A model generated the notes under the pieces. The model did not search any database and was not told the DNA's origin. It saw nothing but the letters and a program-made list of their open reading frames with translations. Both the position numbers and the translations under genes were made by a program. A stretch of DNA of 47,149 nucleotides, taken from the IMG/VR virus record IMGVR_UViG_3300012931_000007, positions 1 through 47,149 of that record, one strand, 5' to 3'. This stretch comes from a virus. This document shows, in pieces, positions 6,469-13,668 of this stretch. How positions within the stretch are numbered: the first letter of the stretch is position 1; each line of letters begins with the position of its first letter.

Positions 6469-8791
6469 TATACGCCTCCCTTGCCGCTGCTCGATCTGAT
6501 CTCTGATCTATTTGTATCCCTACGTATTGCCTTCGCCCGTTCCGCCCAGCCTCGGATGGGAATCCACGTTCCCGCATCGCCCGTCCAAAGGCTGTCTGCG
6601 TCATCTTGGATGCATATCGTTCACCGTCTTCATCTGCCCACGAAGTAAATGCCTGATATAGATCGCTTGCAGAAATTAGAATCTGATCAGGCCGACGCAT
6701 AAGAGGATCATTGCTAGCTGTTACGCATCGACTCCTAACGAATCTACCAATAATATCTTCATCTTCCCTATATTCCTGCGTCTCTTCAAGTAAGACCTTG
6801 GGAATATCAAGACCCTTTCTTCCACCGCCACTTTTTACCCATTGTCGGCATCCTTCCACCATCCAGGCCAAGATTCCTTCTCGTTCTTCCCATAATTTAC
6901 TTGATAGTTCGTAGTCTATTTTAGGTCCTTGTACTAGGTAATCAAATGGTACAAGAATTATACGGCGCCATATCCCATAGTCGCCACCAGATACTCGGGG
7001 CCGATGGTTTGTTGATATTACTATTTTCCATGAAGGATTAAATTGAAAAAACTCTCCATGTAGGAATCTTGCTACGATAACATCTCCTCCCGTCATCCCC
7101 TTTATCTTTGATTCAGCGAGTTTCTCATTCGCGTTTGTCTCAGTCGCTAGTACGAGTCTTGCCCCTCGCAGAGATGCAACATCATTAGGGATTGCTCCAG
7201 CTTGTTTCATTATGAATGTATCAGGCGGAGCTGTTCTTGAATAATCTCCCATAATTCTTGATATAAGTTCGACTAATGTAGACTTTCCATTAGCGCCATT
7301 ACCATAGAATATTGCGAATGTCTGCGCTGATACACTTCCTGTCAAAGAATATCCAAACCATCGCTGCATAAAATTAGATATATCTGGTCTACTTAAAGTA
7401 ATATCATCAAGGAACTTCATGAACTTAGGACATTCCGTATTAGGATTATAATTAGTGTTAGTCATCATAGAACACATGAGTCCTGGATTATGTTCTTTTA
7501 ATTTTCCTGTAGCAAGATCAACAACTCCATTTCTACAATTAAGGATCATTGGTTCAGCGTCAAAGTCTGTTTCATGAGCCGCAACATGAGGCTCTCGCGC
7601 GGCCAGGTCTATAAGGGCTGATATCCTTGGCCTTGATTCACAGTCCATTGCAAACTTAATAGCGTCTTTGTCTCCGCTAAGTGCCATACTTCTAATTGTT
7701 TCCTTTATCATGGGAGTTATGGCTGATTGCTCACGGTCAGACCATTTCCCGTTTCCCCATACACACCACTTTTTTTTCTCACTATTATATTTAACTATAT
7801 CTCCATATCTGTCTACGAATCTCTCAGCATTTCCCATGTCCGTAGCATTTCGTTCTTCTTGCGGCTCATCGGTTGGAGCTTCGACTCCAAGTTCAATCAA
7901 AGACAATTCTCTGGCGACTTCCAGCAAAGCCTTCGCCCTTTCTAGCCCGCCGTCTTCTGATATACAGTCTGCAATATCCCATCCCTTAAACTTATCTTTA
8001 GGTGGATCAACCATCCGCACCTTACATCCTTTGCTGGCAAGGCGGGAAGCAATATCGATCATAGCCGATACACCAACATCATCGGCGTCGGGCCAAAGAA
8101 TAATATCGGCGCCATCCAATCCATCGAGCATTACTTTTGTGGCTGATCCTGCGCCACCATGCCAGGTTGTGACGCTATACATGGAAAGACTACGTGCCGC
8201 AATAGTCTGGCATTTCTCTCCTTCAACAATCAAAACCGTCTTCGTATTATCAAATGGTATAAGCGGCCGCGCGCCGCCTAAAGAAGGCGGGAGCCCTTTG
8301 ATCCATTGTCCCCCGGTATAATACAAGGGGAATATTTCCTTCTTTCCGCCATAGTCGCGTCGCACGATGACAAACATCGGCTCTCCGTCGATGTTCTTTG
8401 AGTTGTAGACTGTTACGAAAGATGGCGTAGGATCGCTGAACGCTGGCAAGAAAGAAAATGGTTTCCAATCCGGCCGGATTGCTTCAGGGGAGGACGCCCT
8501 AGGCTCGGGTGCGCGTTCTGTATGCCCGATAATATCTCGGGCAATATCAGCGGCACTTTTTCCTTGAATCGTTGCAAGAATATCAAAAATATCTCCATTA
8601 TCTCCGGTGGCAAAGTCATAATATATTCCATCATCGCGTACAGAGAATGATCCTATATTTTTATCGGGCCGGCTTGGGTTTAGGCAATAATAATTGCGCC
8701 CATTCCAGTAGGCTCCTGGTGACTTGAAATGCTGCTCAATGAACTGTCGAGAGATATGGCCGTGCGCCTCAGAAAACAATGTATTAGCCAT
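6452..8791 (-). CDS. Primase-helicase, P4-alpha/D5 type
   Basis: This 779-residue replication protein joins a primase and a superfamily 3 helicase. The N-terminal 90 residues resemble the DNA-binding part of phage primases. Residues 186-290 hold a Toprim domain (VLIVEGEK at 186-193 and LWPDADD at 232-238). From about 320 comes the D5_N region, then the SF3 ATPase with Walker A YGNGANGKST (496-505), Walker B-like LVLATETN and the arginine finger region SGGDYGIWRRI. Phages with this protein prime and unwind at their own origin and borrow the host polymerase. That fits the absence of a DNA polymerase gene here. Its start follows AAGGACTATAT. Confidence 0.9.
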   Translation of the reverse strand: MANTLFSEAHGHISRQFIEQHFKSPGAYWNGRNYYCLNPSRPDKNIGSFSVRDDGIYYDFATGDNGDIFDILATIQGKSAADIARDIIGHTERAPEPRASSPEAIRPDWKPFSFLPAFSDPTPSFVTVYNSKNIDGEPMFVIVRRDYGGKKEIFPLYYTGGQWIKGLPPSLGGARPLIPFDNTKTVLIVEGEKCQTIAARSLSMYSVTTWHGGAGSATKVMLDGLDGADIILWPDADDVGVSAMIDIASRLASKGCKVRMVDPPKDKFKGWDIADCISEDGGLERAKALLEVARELSLIELGVEAPTDEPQEERNATDMGNAERFVDRYGDIVKYNSEKKKWCVWGNGKWSDREQSAITPMIKETIRSMALSGDKDAIKFAMDCESRPRISALIDLAAREPHVAAHETDFDAEPMILNCRNGVVDLATGKLKEHNPGLMCSMMTNTNYNPNTECPKFMKFLDDITLSRPDISNFMQRWFGYSLTGSVSAQTFAIFYGNGANGKSTLVELISRIMGDYSRTAPPDTFIMKQAGAIPNDVASLRGARLVLATETNANEKLAESKIKGMTGGDVIVARFLHGEFFQFNPSWKIVISTNHRPRVSGGDYGIWRRIILVPFDYLVQGPKIDYELSSKLWEEREGILAWMVEGCRQWVKSGGGRKGLDIPKVLLEETQEYREDEDIIGRFVRSRCVTASNDPLMRRPDQILISASDLYQAFTSWADEDGERYASKMTQTAFGRAMRERGFPSEAGRNGRRQYVGIQIDQRSDRAAAREAYNEKDD

Positions 8792-8846
8792 ATATAGTCC
8801 TTATAGTTGCAATAGTATGGAGTATATGCCAACTCCTAAAATTAAT

Positions 8847-9779
8847 CTAGTCCTTTAATTTCCCTTCAAGCGCCTTTCTGCGTAGATTTTCCACGATATC
8901 GTAAGAAATTAATATGCGCCGTGTTGATCCTACTCTCTTATAGGGCAACCTTCCACTCGCCATCCATCTTTTTATTTTGCGTTGGCTTACTCCAATTCTG
9001 ATACCCGCTGTTAGCATTGAGTATCCTTTAAGTTCATTTGCTAGGTTGTTAAGCGATTCTTTGTCGTAATATTTATATCGTCCAAATATTTGCGGCGTTA
9101 TCATCCCTATCATTGAATAGTTTCTGAATGTTTCTCTCGGAATACTAAGATACTTTGCCGCTTCATCCGTTGGATATAATCCCATGTTTAAAGCTTTTGA
9201 TCGTTGGTCTTCGGGGTTATCGCTTTTTTTTGCTACTGCCGGCTCGGTTTTCTTTCGCTCGCCTCTGAACTTTTCATGCTGTCTCTTTCGCTCATCGGAC
9301 TTTTCTTTCCTAATATCATATATTTTTTTAAATATAATATGCATATTGTTTTCGTCTACATATGTGCTACTTTTATATGTATATTTATGTATCGTTGGTA
9401 ATTGATTTAGGGCCTCGGAAATAGTTTCTCGGCTTACATGGTATTCTTTTTCTATCCTATAGATGCTTATATAATTGAATGGTATACTTGATTTTTCTAC
9501 AGCGCTAATAACGTCATCATAATTAAACCATTGACTAAATATTCCGTGATTGAAACAAGGGAATAGACCAGCCTCTATTAATGCCTCGCATATAAGCATT
9601 TTGTCATATCCTGACTCGCGCGAAAACGTTCCTACTGTTATTTTATCCTCCGCCTCATTTTTGTCATGGCTCGTGGAGTCTTTGGTAGAAAAAAGTGGAC
9701 CAGTTATGCACATATGCCGTGGACAATCCCTGTTATCCGATGGTGCTATTATCTGATCTATCTTATAGGTATCATTCAT
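8847..9779 (-). CDS. DNA-binding protein with two C-terminal HTH units
   Basis: The 310-residue protein carries helix-turn-helix units in series. One lies near residues 108-130 (RIEKEYHVSRETISEALNQ). A second lies near 203-225 (PTDEAAKYLSIPRETFRNYS). A third, excisionase-like unit lies near 257-290 (GIRIGVSQRKIKRWMASGRL followed by PYKRVGSTRRI). A highly charged linker (about 155-185) separates the N- and C-terminal parts. It could be an origin-binding or regulatory protein. Its position immediately upstream of the primase supports a replication role. The start has GGGAG eight bases upstream. Confidence 0.65.
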   Translation of the reverse strand: MNDTYKIDQIIAPSDNRDCPRHMCITGPLFSTKDSTSHDKNEAEDKITVGTFSRESGYDKMLICEALIEAGLFPCFNHGIFSQWFNYDDVISAVEKSSIPFNYISIYRIEKEYHVSRETISEALNQLPTIHKYTYKSSTYVDENNMHIIFKKIYDIRKEKSDERKRQHEKFRGERKKTEPAVAKKSDNPEDQRSKALNMGLYPTDEAAKYLSIPRETFRNYSMIGMITPQIFGRYKYYDKESLNNLANELKGYSMLTAGIRIGVSQRKIKRWMASGRLPYKRVGSTRRILISYDIVENLRRKALEGKLKD

Positions 9780-9782
9780 TCC

Positions 9783-9986
9783 TTATTCTCCCTCCCCCGC
9801 GCTCGCGGGCTTATCGTAGTCCGACATAGACCAAAGCTTGCGGTTGACAAGTTCTTCTAGTTGCCGGGTTACTCGCTTTATGCGAACCTCGTCACACTCT
9901 GGGCACCAGTAAGGATTCTTCCGGCCGGTTCCCGCAAAGGCTCCTGTTTCTCGCCCGCATCCTTCGATGCAATATCTCCGCCTCAT
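9783..9986 (-). CDS. Small zinc-ribbon protein
   Basis: The 67-residue product has two cysteine pairs, CIEGC at the N-terminus and CPEC at about residues 28-31 (YWCPECDEVR), a classic zinc ribbon. A basic helix follows (IKRVTRQLEELVNRK). It may bind nucleic acid. The start overlaps the stop of the gene above. The C-terminal ASAGEGE is encoded over a short CCCGCG-CT-CGCGGG palindrome, also seen at the end of the gene above. Confidence 0.6.
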   Translation of the reverse strand: MRRRYCIEGCGRETGAFAGTGRKNPYWCPECDEVRIKRVTRQLEELVNRKLWSMSDYDKPASAGEGE

Positions 9987-10597
9987 CCCTCCCCCTCCTC
10001 CGCGCTCGCGGACGAGGCTAAGGCGTTGGCGCGATCGGTTACAGCATCAAATATTCCTATGGCCTTGAGTTTTCCGCGCAGATCGCTTCGCCATGAGTAG
10101 CGCCGCTCTGGCTCGGATGGGGGTAAGTCGGTATAGCCGAGGAGCCAGACAAAGATGTCGAGGAGATTCGCCTCTCCGCCCGTCGGCGCGGGGCGCTCGG
10201 ACTTCTTGGTGCCAAAGAATCCCGCAACGTCGAACGCGGCGATGTCGCGGCATGAGTCGCAATCGCATTCGGGGCCGTGCTCGCCCTGAGGCTCGGAGCC
10301 CTGGATGGCGGCGCGGAGGCCCTGATCGCTCAGGTTGTGCTTTGCAATATTCGCCTGCATCCACGTCACCGCGCGTTCCGCCGCCTCGTCCCGTTCGCGC
10401 TTTAGTAACATAGCAAGGTCGCCCTGCTCAGCGTTGTAGCCTGCGGCGTATCCTTCGTCCCATTCGCGCTGGAGGGCGGATTCAGCTATCTTCATAACCT
10501 TGGCGATTGCGTCGGTGCCATAGTCCTCTATTTGGTCAATGTCGATGTCGCAGAATTGGCAGGCCAGCTCCCGCGCTCTGTCGGTTAGGGCGCTCAC
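9983..10597 (-). CDS. Hypothetical protein with internal zinc-binding cluster
   Basis: This 204-residue, GC-rich gene starts at a GTG that overlaps the stop of the small zinc-finger gene upstream (GTGA). The product is largely helical and charged (residues 30-95), carries a cysteine cluster CDCDSCRD near residue 115, then a region with LLDIFVWLLGYTDLPPSEPE. Alanine-rich low-complexity sequence ends it. No family is recognised. Codon use is far more GC-rich than that of the genes at 12.2-17.3 kb. Confidence 0.55.
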   Translation of the reverse strand: MSALTDRARELACQFCDIDIDQIEDYGTDAIAKVMKIAESALQREWDEGYAAGYNAEQGDLAMLLKRERDEAAERAVTWMQANIAKHNLSDQGLRAAIQGSEPQGEHGPECDCDSCRDIAAFDVAGFFGTKKSERPAPTGGEANLLDIFVWLLGYTDLPPSEPERRYSWRSDLRGKLKAIGIFDAVTDRANALASSASAEEGEG

Positions 10598-10758
10598 TTC
10601 TTCCTTCCTTTCTTTAGGTCAGTAGCAAGGATAATTCTTGGTTGCGGTAAACAATCGCACTCGAAGCACTGATTTTCTGCACATTTCACACAGAACCACA
10701 CACCGCAGTTACTGCACTTGTAGGTAGCGTTAGGCTTTTCACATATAGCGCATCTCAT
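10594..10758 (-). CDS. Cysteine-rich micro-protein, zinc-finger (HIT-like)
   Basis: This 54-residue gene starts at ATG 10758, behind GGAGGTATCGG. It has nine cysteines in pairs (3/6, 15/18, 23/26, 31/34/36). The spacing C-x2-C-x8-C-x2-C-x4-C-x2-C-x4-C resembles HIT- or B-box-type cross-brace zinc fingers, with a basic tail (KKGRKK). Both its start and its stop overlap neighbouring genes in ATGA/GTGA junctions, which strongly supports translation. Function is unknown; protein or RNA binding is likely for such a fold. Confidence 0.7.
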   Translation of the reverse strand: MRCAICEKPNATYKCSNCGVWFCVKCAENQCFECDCLPQPRIILATDLKKGRKK

Positions 10759-11399
10759 TCCGATACCTCCTTGTCGTCCTCGCGCATGTCTGGCCTATCA
10801 TAAGGAGTTGCCGGGCGTTCCTTGAAATTGTCATTGCGGAAATCGGTCTCGTGAAATAATTTCTTTGCTTTCTTCACCGCCTCATCGAAGGAGGCGGCGT
10901 GCACGCGTGCACCCTCGGCCATACACACGCCATTGTGATACCTGTCTAGTATCCACTCTCGGTCAGCGCTCTGCGCCGCATTAATCGCTGCGTCCTCGCG
11001 GGGGCTTGAGGCTAGGGCGGCGCGGGCTCTCCGATATCTCCCGATGGCCACGGCGTAGTCCTCAGGTATCGGCATCGAGTCGGCCATTGCATCTGCCGAT
11101 TCGATCAGCTCCCTGAGCGCCGCGTCCGCTGGGCGGGAGAGGCGGGCTCGTAGTATTTGAACAGCATCAGCCAAGACACTTGAGGGGCTGTCATCGTCTC
11201 CACCAGATCGCGCCCAATCTAGGGCTCTATCGATCTGCTCGTCGTCGAGCGCCCGCGCATTCTGTTCCGACTTGGCCTGTGGCGGGAAGTGGTCGCGGAG
11301 AATGACGGCGATTTCTCTGGTAAGTAGTCCGCGCTCTTTCCCACCACCCTTAAGCTTTATTTGTAATTCTTTCGCGATTGCATCGTAGTCGTAGTCCAT
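10755..11399 (-). CDS. Hypothetical protein, mostly helical
   Basis: The 214-residue product begins MDYDYDAIAKELQIKL and is almost entirely helical, with alanine- and arginine-rich segments in the middle (ILRARLSRPADAALRELIES). Residues 150-200 look like a separate small domain (REWILDRYHNGVCMAEG, then SFDEAVKKAKKLFHE). The gene is GC-rich and coupled to the zinc micro-protein below by an ATGA overlap. No family or function is recognised. Confidence 0.6.
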   Translation of the reverse strand: MDYDYDAIAKELQIKLKGGGKERGLLTREIAVILRDHFPPQAKSEQNARALDDEQIDRALDWARSGGDDDSPSSVLADAVQILRARLSRPADAALRELIESADAMADSMPIPEDYAVAIGRYRRARAALASSPREDAAINAAQSADREWILDRYHNGVCMAEGARVHAASFDEAVKKAKKLFHETDFRNDNFKERPATPYDRPDMREDDKEVSE

Positions 11400-11402
11400 G
11401 GA

Positions 11403-11966
11403 TTAGTCCTCCACCTTGTAACCGTAGTGAGCAAATATTTCCCTTACGCGGTCCTGCCCTCCAATCATGTAACGGCCGAACTCCTCGATCATCGCCATCG
11501 GCACCGTCTTCTCGGCGGGAGCGGAGAGGCGGGCAAGTGCGGCAAGAACATGCTGTTTATCGCGTAAGTAGATAAGCCGGCCCTTGGCTCCTTCTTCATA
11601 AACGGTAGGGACTTGCTCGATCCATAAACGTATTTGAGTAATATTCGCCTTCCGTGCGTTCTGCGACTGCGAGGCGGGGGCGGCGAGTTGCGACATGAGC
11701 ACGCGGGCTTCGGGAGTATCGGGCATCTCGAATAGTTGCCGATTCATTCCCTGATCCGCTTCGACGTAGAACACGAGGTCTCTATATTTGTTTCGTGGAA
11801 ACCATCCGAACCGATAGGCGCTCGGCCCCTCGTCGCGTTTCGCGTCGGGCAACGGATTGGGTGTAGGGCATGCACTGGAGGTATGCAATTGGTGACATAA
11901 CGGACACGCTTCGCCTCCGACGCGCAGTGAGTTGTCGTAGTCATTTAGGCGTTTCGTCTCGGGCAT
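11403..11966 (-). CDS. Hypothetical protein with N-terminal cysteine pair
   Basis: The start chosen is ATG 11966 (MPETKRLNDYDNSLRVGG), which follows GAGGAGGACTAGG. The frame is open further upstream but without a better site. The 187-residue protein carries CPLC near residue 24 and a third cysteine ten residues on, followed by a region with YRFGWFPRNKYRDLVFYVEA and a helical second half ending in GGQDRVREIFAHYGY. Function is unknown. Its first codons lie in a locally duplicated sequence shared with the end of the upstream gene. Confidence 0.55.
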   Translation of the reverse strand: MPETKRLNDYDNSLRVGGEACPLCHQLHTSSACPTPNPLPDAKRDEGPSAYRFGWFPRNKYRDLVFYVEADQGMNRQLFEMPDTPEARVLMSQLAAPASQSQNARKANITQIRLWIEQVPTVYEEGAKGRLIYLRDKQHVLAALARLSAPAEKTVPMAMIEEFGRYMIGGQDRVREIFAHYGYKVED

Positions 11967-12021
11967 CCTAGTCCTCCTCGTCTCGCAGTGAGTTGTCGTA
12001 TCAAGCGTTTTGTCTCGGGCA
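11923..12021. repeat. Imperfect tandem duplication at a gene junction
   Basis: Bases 11923-11965 and 11984-12021 share CGCAGTGAGTTGTCGTA, then TCA, then GCGTTT[C/T]GTCTCGGGCA, offset by about 61 bases with a 5-base deletion in the second copy. The first copy encodes the N-terminus of the gene ending at 11403, and the second encodes the PETKRLIRQL segment of the gene above. The duplication extended the upstream reading frame over the downstream start. Confidence 0.85.
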
Positions 12022-12172
12022 ATGGAGGTGTACGGAAACCCTGAGTACATACATTTGCTGAATTATATAGGCATGCCCAACGCTCATTTGCCTTACTACC
12101 ACATCCGGCTAAAATGTTTGTTGCTTTATCCATATTAAGAGTCCACGGAGTTTCGTCTATGCGCTTAATCAT
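11945..12172 (-). CDS. Small cysteine-containing hypothetical protein
   Basis: The start chosen is ATG 12172 (MIKRIDETPWTLN), behind GGAGG. An ATG 15 bases upstream is less well placed. The 75-residue product has a cysteine trio in GCGSKANERWACLYNSANVC that could bind one metal. Its last 25 residues (from LPETKRLIRQL) come from a local duplication of the next gene's start, so they may be non-native. Function is unknown. Confidence 0.5.
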   Translation of the reverse strand: MIKRIDETPWTLNMDKATNILAGCGSKANERWACLYNSANVCTQGFRTPPLPETKRLIRQLTARRGGLGCPRRNA

Positions 12173-12183
12173 TGAGGGCCTCC

Positions 12184-12501
12184 TCATTCCGATTCATATT
12201 CTCTATAACATGCCTGTATTTCTCTATTTTTATCATACTTATTGCATGCTCCACTATTTTTATTATAGCATGTTTCTTTATTTTTACATTTAGTATGCAA
12301 CACTATGCTATCTTCTGAATACACGTTTATATTTCCAGTATCCCACTTTATTCTATAAGGAAGTCCTGACATTTTTAATTCTATTATCGTTCCTATTGTC
12401 GGATTGCCTTTCTTGTCGCAATCTTGTTCTCCGTATACCCAATTTTCTTTATTCCTTTCTACTCTATCGCCAAGTTTATATCCAAAATAATCCATATGCA
12501 T
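12184..12501 (-). CDS. MIB/HERC2-like domain protein with cysteine tail, copy B
   Basis: The 105-residue protein has two parts. Residues 8-68 match the Mib/HERC2 fold pattern: GDRVERNKENWVYGEQD, then IGTIIEL, then YRIKWDTGNINVYSEDS. In eukaryotic E3 ligases this SH3-like domain binds short peptides. Residues 72-101 form a cysteine module (CKNKETCY, GAC, ACYREYE). It is a paralogue of the gene directly upstream, so one arose from the other by tandem duplication. The start follows GGGAG with 8 bases spacing. In the phage it may recognise a protein or peptide tag. Confidence 0.65.
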   Translation of the reverse strand: MHMDYFGYKLGDRVERNKENWVYGEQDCDKKGNPTIGTIIELKMSGLPYRIKWDTGNINVYSEDSIVLHTKCKNKETCYNKNSGACNKYDKNREIQACYREYESE

Positions 12502-12505
12502 AATA

Positions 12506-12811
12506 CTATCTCCCTATCGTTTCATATTCCTTATAACATAGCGGAGGATCAAGCATAGCCTCCGAACAAAGGTCAATAGTCGCATTATAACATGACTTCA
12601 TATATTTACATTCGCATACACCTAATAAACTTTTAGAGTCATACATATATTTTCTTCCTGTCTTCCACCGTACTGTATAAGGCAACACGCAATTCTTATC
12701 TATGGAAATTATTGTTCCCAATACTTTGGCCCCCGTGAAATTACAATCCTGGTCTCCCCAGCACCACCCATGCTCGTTTCTTCTCACTCTATCGTTCACT
12801 TTAAATACCAT
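12506..12811 (-). CDS. MIB/HERC2-like domain protein with cysteine tail, copy A
   Basis: This 101-residue protein repeats the architecture of the next gene. It has an Mib/HERC2-like domain (NDRVRRNEHGWCWGDQDC, LGTIIS, YTVRWKTGRKYMYDS) and then a cysteine module (CECKYMKSCYN, DLC, LCYKEYE). The WGDQD core is very close to the WGDQDGG signature of the eukaryotic domain. The gene is AT-rich and lies at the end of the amidoligase island, which makes recognition of a modified peptide or protein an attractive but untested idea. Confidence 0.65.
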   Translation of the reverse strand: MVFKVNDRVRRNEHGWCWGDQDCNFTGAKVLGTIISIDKNCVLPYTVRWKTGRKYMYDSKSLLGVCECKYMKSCYNATIDLCSEAMLDPPLCYKEYETIGR

Positions 12812-12821
12812 AATTTTTCTC

Positions 12822-13190
12822 CTATCTCCATTCTCTTCCCGGCAAACCTATCCACCAAAAAGGAGTATTATTCGTAAGATACTGTGATTCTCCCGACGGA
12901 TTCGATATATAATATTTTCTGCCGATTCTATAGCATATATACGTCTTCATTTCTTCTCCGTAGTTTATTGTTATTTCTTCTTTTGTTTTTCTTGTTCCTT
13001 CATTGTTTACTTGTTTTTCCCATACGCCCATAATTGGCATATATTCTGGAGGAGTCCCTTGCCCCCATTCATATATTCGGACATATTCGGTCTTTATCAT
13101 GGCCTCTGGCTCTTTATACGGAACAAGAGTTGACGCTGATAATGTGCCACAAAAAAGTAAGATATATATAATTCTTTTAATGTTTTTCAT
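12822..13190 (-). CDS. Secreted/periplasmic protein of unknown function
   Basis: The start chosen is ATG 13190, behind GGAGGTAAAG. The 122-residue protein begins with a signal peptide (MKNIKRIIYILLFCGTLSAS, cut likely near LSA-ST). If the cysteine at residue 13 were a lipobox it would be poorly placed, so a soluble periplasmic protein is more likely. The mature part is beta-rich with aromatic residues (YVRIYEWGQGTPPEY and NTPFWWIGLPGREW). It overlaps the end of the small membrane gene above by 14 bases. It could be a substrate or effector of the amidoligase module, or a surface-exclusion factor. Confidence 0.6.
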   Translation of the reverse strand: MKNIKRIIYILLFCGTLSASTLVPYKEPEAMIKTEYVRIYEWGQGTPPEYMPIMGVWEKQVNNEGTRKTKEEITINYGEEMKTYICYRIGRKYYISNPSGESQYLTNNTPFWWIGLPGREWR

Positions 13191-13320
13191 CTTTACCTCC
13201 TTTTGGCAAACTGTCATCGCGTATTCCTATCATCCTAAGTATCTCAAATACTTCTTCGATCCTAGTAAATCCGTATATCAATATTGATCCCAATATGAAG
13301 CAAATAGCGTCTCGTATCAT
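13177..13320 (-). CDS. Small membrane protein
   Basis: This 47-residue gene begins at ATG 13320 (MIRDAICFILGSILIYGF). One membrane helix (residues 5-18) is followed by an amphipathic region (TRIEEVFEILRMIG) and a charged tail containing KGGKDEKH. The bases encoding this tail also form the GGAGG ribosome binding site of the exported protein gene, so the two genes are interlocked. The ribosome binding site of this gene itself is modest (GTGAGG). Function is unknown. Confidence 0.55.
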   Translation of the reverse strand: MIRDAICFILGSILIYGFTRIEEVFEILRMIGIRDDSLPKGGKDEKH

Positions 13321-13338
13321 TTTTTTGCCTCACAAGGA

Positions 13339-13668
13339 TCATAGTTTAACCTCCCTGACCTTATCATCGTGGCTAGTTCCCCTGCTTTTCTCATGTGATG
13401 CTCCGTCAAATAATCCTCTAGCCTCTAGGCTGATATATAACTTTGTAATAAACTTCCATATATAAGATGCCTTATTTGTTTTCGGCATCTCTTTTTGTAT
13501 TGTTTCTAAGTACGCGGCACTAGGTTCTCCTAATATTCTAATATATTGTACCTTACCTCCTTCTATAAAGCATGATACAAGTTTACCATTGGTACGGCCT
13601 ACTGCAAGCATTACTGATGATGATAGATTATCATCGAAGTATACTCCGGTAAACCGCTTAATACTCAT
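13339..13668 (-). CDS. Hypothetical protein in the amidoligase island
   Basis: The start chosen is ATG 13668 (MSIKRFTGVYFDDN) behind AAAGGAAACC. ATG 13689 is an alternative. The 109-residue protein is half beta (LSSSVMLAVGRTNGKLVSCF) and half helical (YLETIQKEMPKTNKASYIWK), with a polar, probably disordered C-terminus. The start lies within the last codons of the glutamine amidotransferase gene, so the two are coupled. No family is recognised. It could be a partner of that enzyme. Confidence 0.55.
   Translation of the reverse strand: MSIKRFTGVYFDDNLSSSVMLAVGRTNGKLVSCFIEGGKVQYIRILGEPSAAYLETIQKEMPKTNKASYIWKFITKLYISLEARGLFDGASHEKSRGTSHDDKVREVKL

Noticed and set aside
7668-8321. A 217-residue plus-strand frame inside the primase gene
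   Set aside because: It is the complement of a well-conserved primase region, serine/proline-rich and without a start signal.
9797-10011. CCGCG-CT-CGCGG palindromes at the ends of two neighbouring genes as terminators
   Set aside because: The loop would be only 2 to 4 bases, no T tract follows on the minus strand, and both lie within coding sequence. They are probably a shared low-complexity C-terminus.
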